Positions 62,658 to 64,000 of a stretch of 64,000 nucleotides of DNA are shown in pieces (the stretch's first letter is position 1; each line of letters starts with the position of its first letter). Position numbers and translations under genes: made by a program. The notes under the pieces were generated by a model that was given only the letters and a program-made list of their open reading frames with translations, was not told the origin of the DNA and ran no database searches. The DNA is from DASQFI01 sp963780895 (GTDB lineage Bacteria; Acidobacteriota; Vicinamibacteria; Vicinamibacterales; SCN-69-37). Location: NCBI GenBank assembly GCA_963780895.1, contig CAWAEG010000004.1, positions 44,804 through 108,803 on the forward strand, written 5' to 3'.

Positions 62658-64000
62658 CTACCCACCCATCCGGATGTCCTGAACCTTCTTCTCGCCTTCC
62701 GCGAGCGTGATTTTGAACGCCCCGGTTGTCAATTGTTCGAGGAACGACGCGTCCGAGAGGTCGGTGTACTCGAACTCGGTGACGGCAGCCATGTAGTACT
62801 CGCCGGGCGGCACCCCCACGAGCTTGAACTTGCCGTCGCTCGCGGGCACCGCCGGTCTGATGTGCCGGGATCCCTGAGTCCACAGCTCGCGGCGCGAGGG
62901 GAACATGATGATGGACAAGCCGGAGCTCGGCCGGCCCGCGGCATCGAACAGAGTGCCCGCCACCTCGGTAATGCGATCGGTGAACGTGATGACGAGGTCC
63001 GGTGGTTCGTCTCGTGGCCTGATCTCCAATGGCAGATCGGTGATGTCGTGGCCGTTTGCCGTCACGGACTTCAGCATCCAGGCTGGGCCCTGATCGGGAC
63101 GGACGACGCCGCCGAATCCGGAAACACGGTACGCTCCCGGCACCACACTCGCGAACTGGAACCTGCCCTCGGCGTCGGCCGTCGCGGACGGTACGGTGAT
63201 CGATACGGAGGGACCGGTCCCCGATCGCCACGCGCCCAGGCTCGCGCGATAGTTGTTGACGTTTGCCGGTGGCTGACCCGCAGCGCTCTCGAAGGCGAAC
63301 CGGCCTGAGATTGGTATCCCCGGCTCGAGGCGCATTTCGATCCCGGTGAAGTCCTTGCCCGCGACAACGATTTCCGTCATCGCCCACAAAGAGCTCGGCG
63401 GTGCGCCGCCCCGCCCGCCAGCCGGAGCGCCGCCCGGGGCGGCGCCGCGCCCGCGCGCGGTGACCACGTACGTGCCAGGAGAGATGCCGGAGGCCACGAA
63501 ACGTCCATCGACGACCGTGGCGCGGGGCAGCATCAAGAACACGTCCCCGACGACGGATTTCGGAAGGATGGTCAATTGCGCCGCGCTTACGCGGCGGCCG
63601 TCCGGATCGACGACCGTGCCCTCCATTCGCGCCGTCGGCACCATCTGAAGCGAGAAGTTGATCCCCGTGCGTTCCTCGCCCGCGCTCAAACCGACGACAG
63701 AGGCCGTCGAGGGGTCGACCGTGCCGGGGTAGTACACAGACGAGTAGCCGACCGTTTGGGCCGCGGCCGGCGGAACGGCGGCTGCGGGCATGCCCGGGGC
63801 CGCTGCGGGCGGCTGTGTGATCTGCTGCGCCCACTGAACGTCAGCGGGCGTGGTCGGGCGCAGGTCTCCGGGCGTCGCGCGGACGGAGGCTGAGACGATG
63901 TAGTCGCCGGGCGGCAGTCCGAAAACCCGATATACCCCGCGGTCATCGGTGTTCAGCCCGAGTGGCGAAATGCCGCTGACGAAGCGTGCCGATTGCAGGA
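62658..64000 (-). CDS. Secreted protein with carboxypeptidase-regulatory-like domains, N-terminus missing
   Basis: The frame stays open to the window edge, so the N-terminus lies outside. At least 447 residues with repeated units: GVYRVFGLPPGDYIVSASVRA near the start, MEGTVVDPDGRRVSAAQLTI, and ITEVAGTLFDAAGRPSSGLSII. A Gly/Ala/Pro-rich stretch (GRGAAPGGAPAGGRGGAPPS) is inside. Same family as the genes at 51336 and 52981. It ends KKVQDIRMGG and faces the MoxR operon. Confidence 0.82.
   Translation of the reverse strand, partial: LQSARFVSGISPLGLNTDDRGVYRVFGLPPGDYIVSASVRATPGDLRPTTPADVQWAQQITQPPAAAPGMPAAAVPPAAAQTVGYSSVYYPGTVDPSTASVVGLSAGEERTGINFSLQMVPTARMEGTVVDPDGRRVSAAQLTILPKSVVGDVFLMLPRATVVDGRFVASGISPGTYVVTARGRGAAPGGAPAGGRGGAPPSSLWAMTEIVVAGKDFTGIEMRLEPGIPISGRFAFESAAGQPPANVNNYRASLGAWRSGTGPSVSITVPSATADAEGRFQFASVVPGAYRVSGFGGVVRPDQGPAWMLKSVTANGHDITDLPLEIRPRDEPPDLVITFTDRITEVAGTLFDAAGRPSSGLSIIMFPSRRELWTQGSRHIRPAVPASDGKFKLVGVPPGEYYMAAVTEFEYTDLSDASFLEQLTTGAFKITLAEGEKKVQDIRMGG

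Overview
The window is a GC-rich chromosomal segment from a heterotrophic bacterium that most resembles an Acidobacteriota genome (Vicinamibacteria-like). The evidence is two Oar-type TonB-dependent receptors with an N-terminal carboxypeptidase-regulatory-like domain, a VWFA-related secreted protein of the type common in that phylum, several secreted proteins built from carboxypeptidase-regulatory-like domains, and a MoxR/DUF58/VWA cluster. This taxonomic call is inference from gene content. No rRNA, tRNA, CRISPR array, phage gene or recognisable transposase was seen.

Layout. 1-6228 is a forward salvage cluster: pyrimidine nucleoside phosphorylase (5' end missing), NupC transporter, purine nucleoside phosphorylase, cytidine deaminase, MtnA, then TsaD and a YjbQ protein. 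6225-8786 holds an NTF2-Nudix fusion, a secreted protein and an HD hydrolase. 8874-12563 is a four-gene ABC export operon made of two ATPase/permease pairs. 12696-20000 carries secreted and outer-membrane proteins, including the first TonB receptor. 20209-26777 contains two thiolases, a TMTC-like TPR membrane protein, an isocitrate/isopropylmalate-type dehydrogenase and a 3-hydroxyacyl-CoA dehydrogenase. 26860-34047 holds folE, a BtuF-like protein, a frameshifted YpdA-like flavoprotein and the second TonB receptor. 34280-37180 is an AAA+/VWA pair. 37454-42344 has a phosphodiesterase, an M28 peptidase, an S23-type four-helix-bundle gene inside repeat arrays and an M49-like lipoprotein. 42457-48368 encodes a complete pyruvate dehydrogenase complex (E1, E2, E3). 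48527-51253 has a degenerate and an intact HtrA-type protease gene around a small regulator. 51336-64000 holds carboxypeptidase-regulatory-like proteins and a MoxR-DUF58-BatA-like operon.

The most unusual material lies between genes. (1) A four-helix-bundle (S23/Avd superfamily) gene sits between two inverted arrays, each with four copies of a 14-bp word (GTCGGTACGACGGG or one-base variants) at 46-47 bp spacing and with array-specific hairpins. A gene-less, decayed relative lies at 28197-28352. (2) Two copies of a long palindromic element (7947-8110 and 62409-62541) have 35-nt arms that differ between copies but stay self-complementary within each copy. (3) Many short-unit imperfect repeat arrays (AATTACCC, AGATTCC, GGCTCAGA, AGGGCAAA, AAGTTCGA families) lie directly before start codons or inside coding sequence at linkers, loops and N-termini. 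These could be the footprint of an uncharacterised repeat-generating process.
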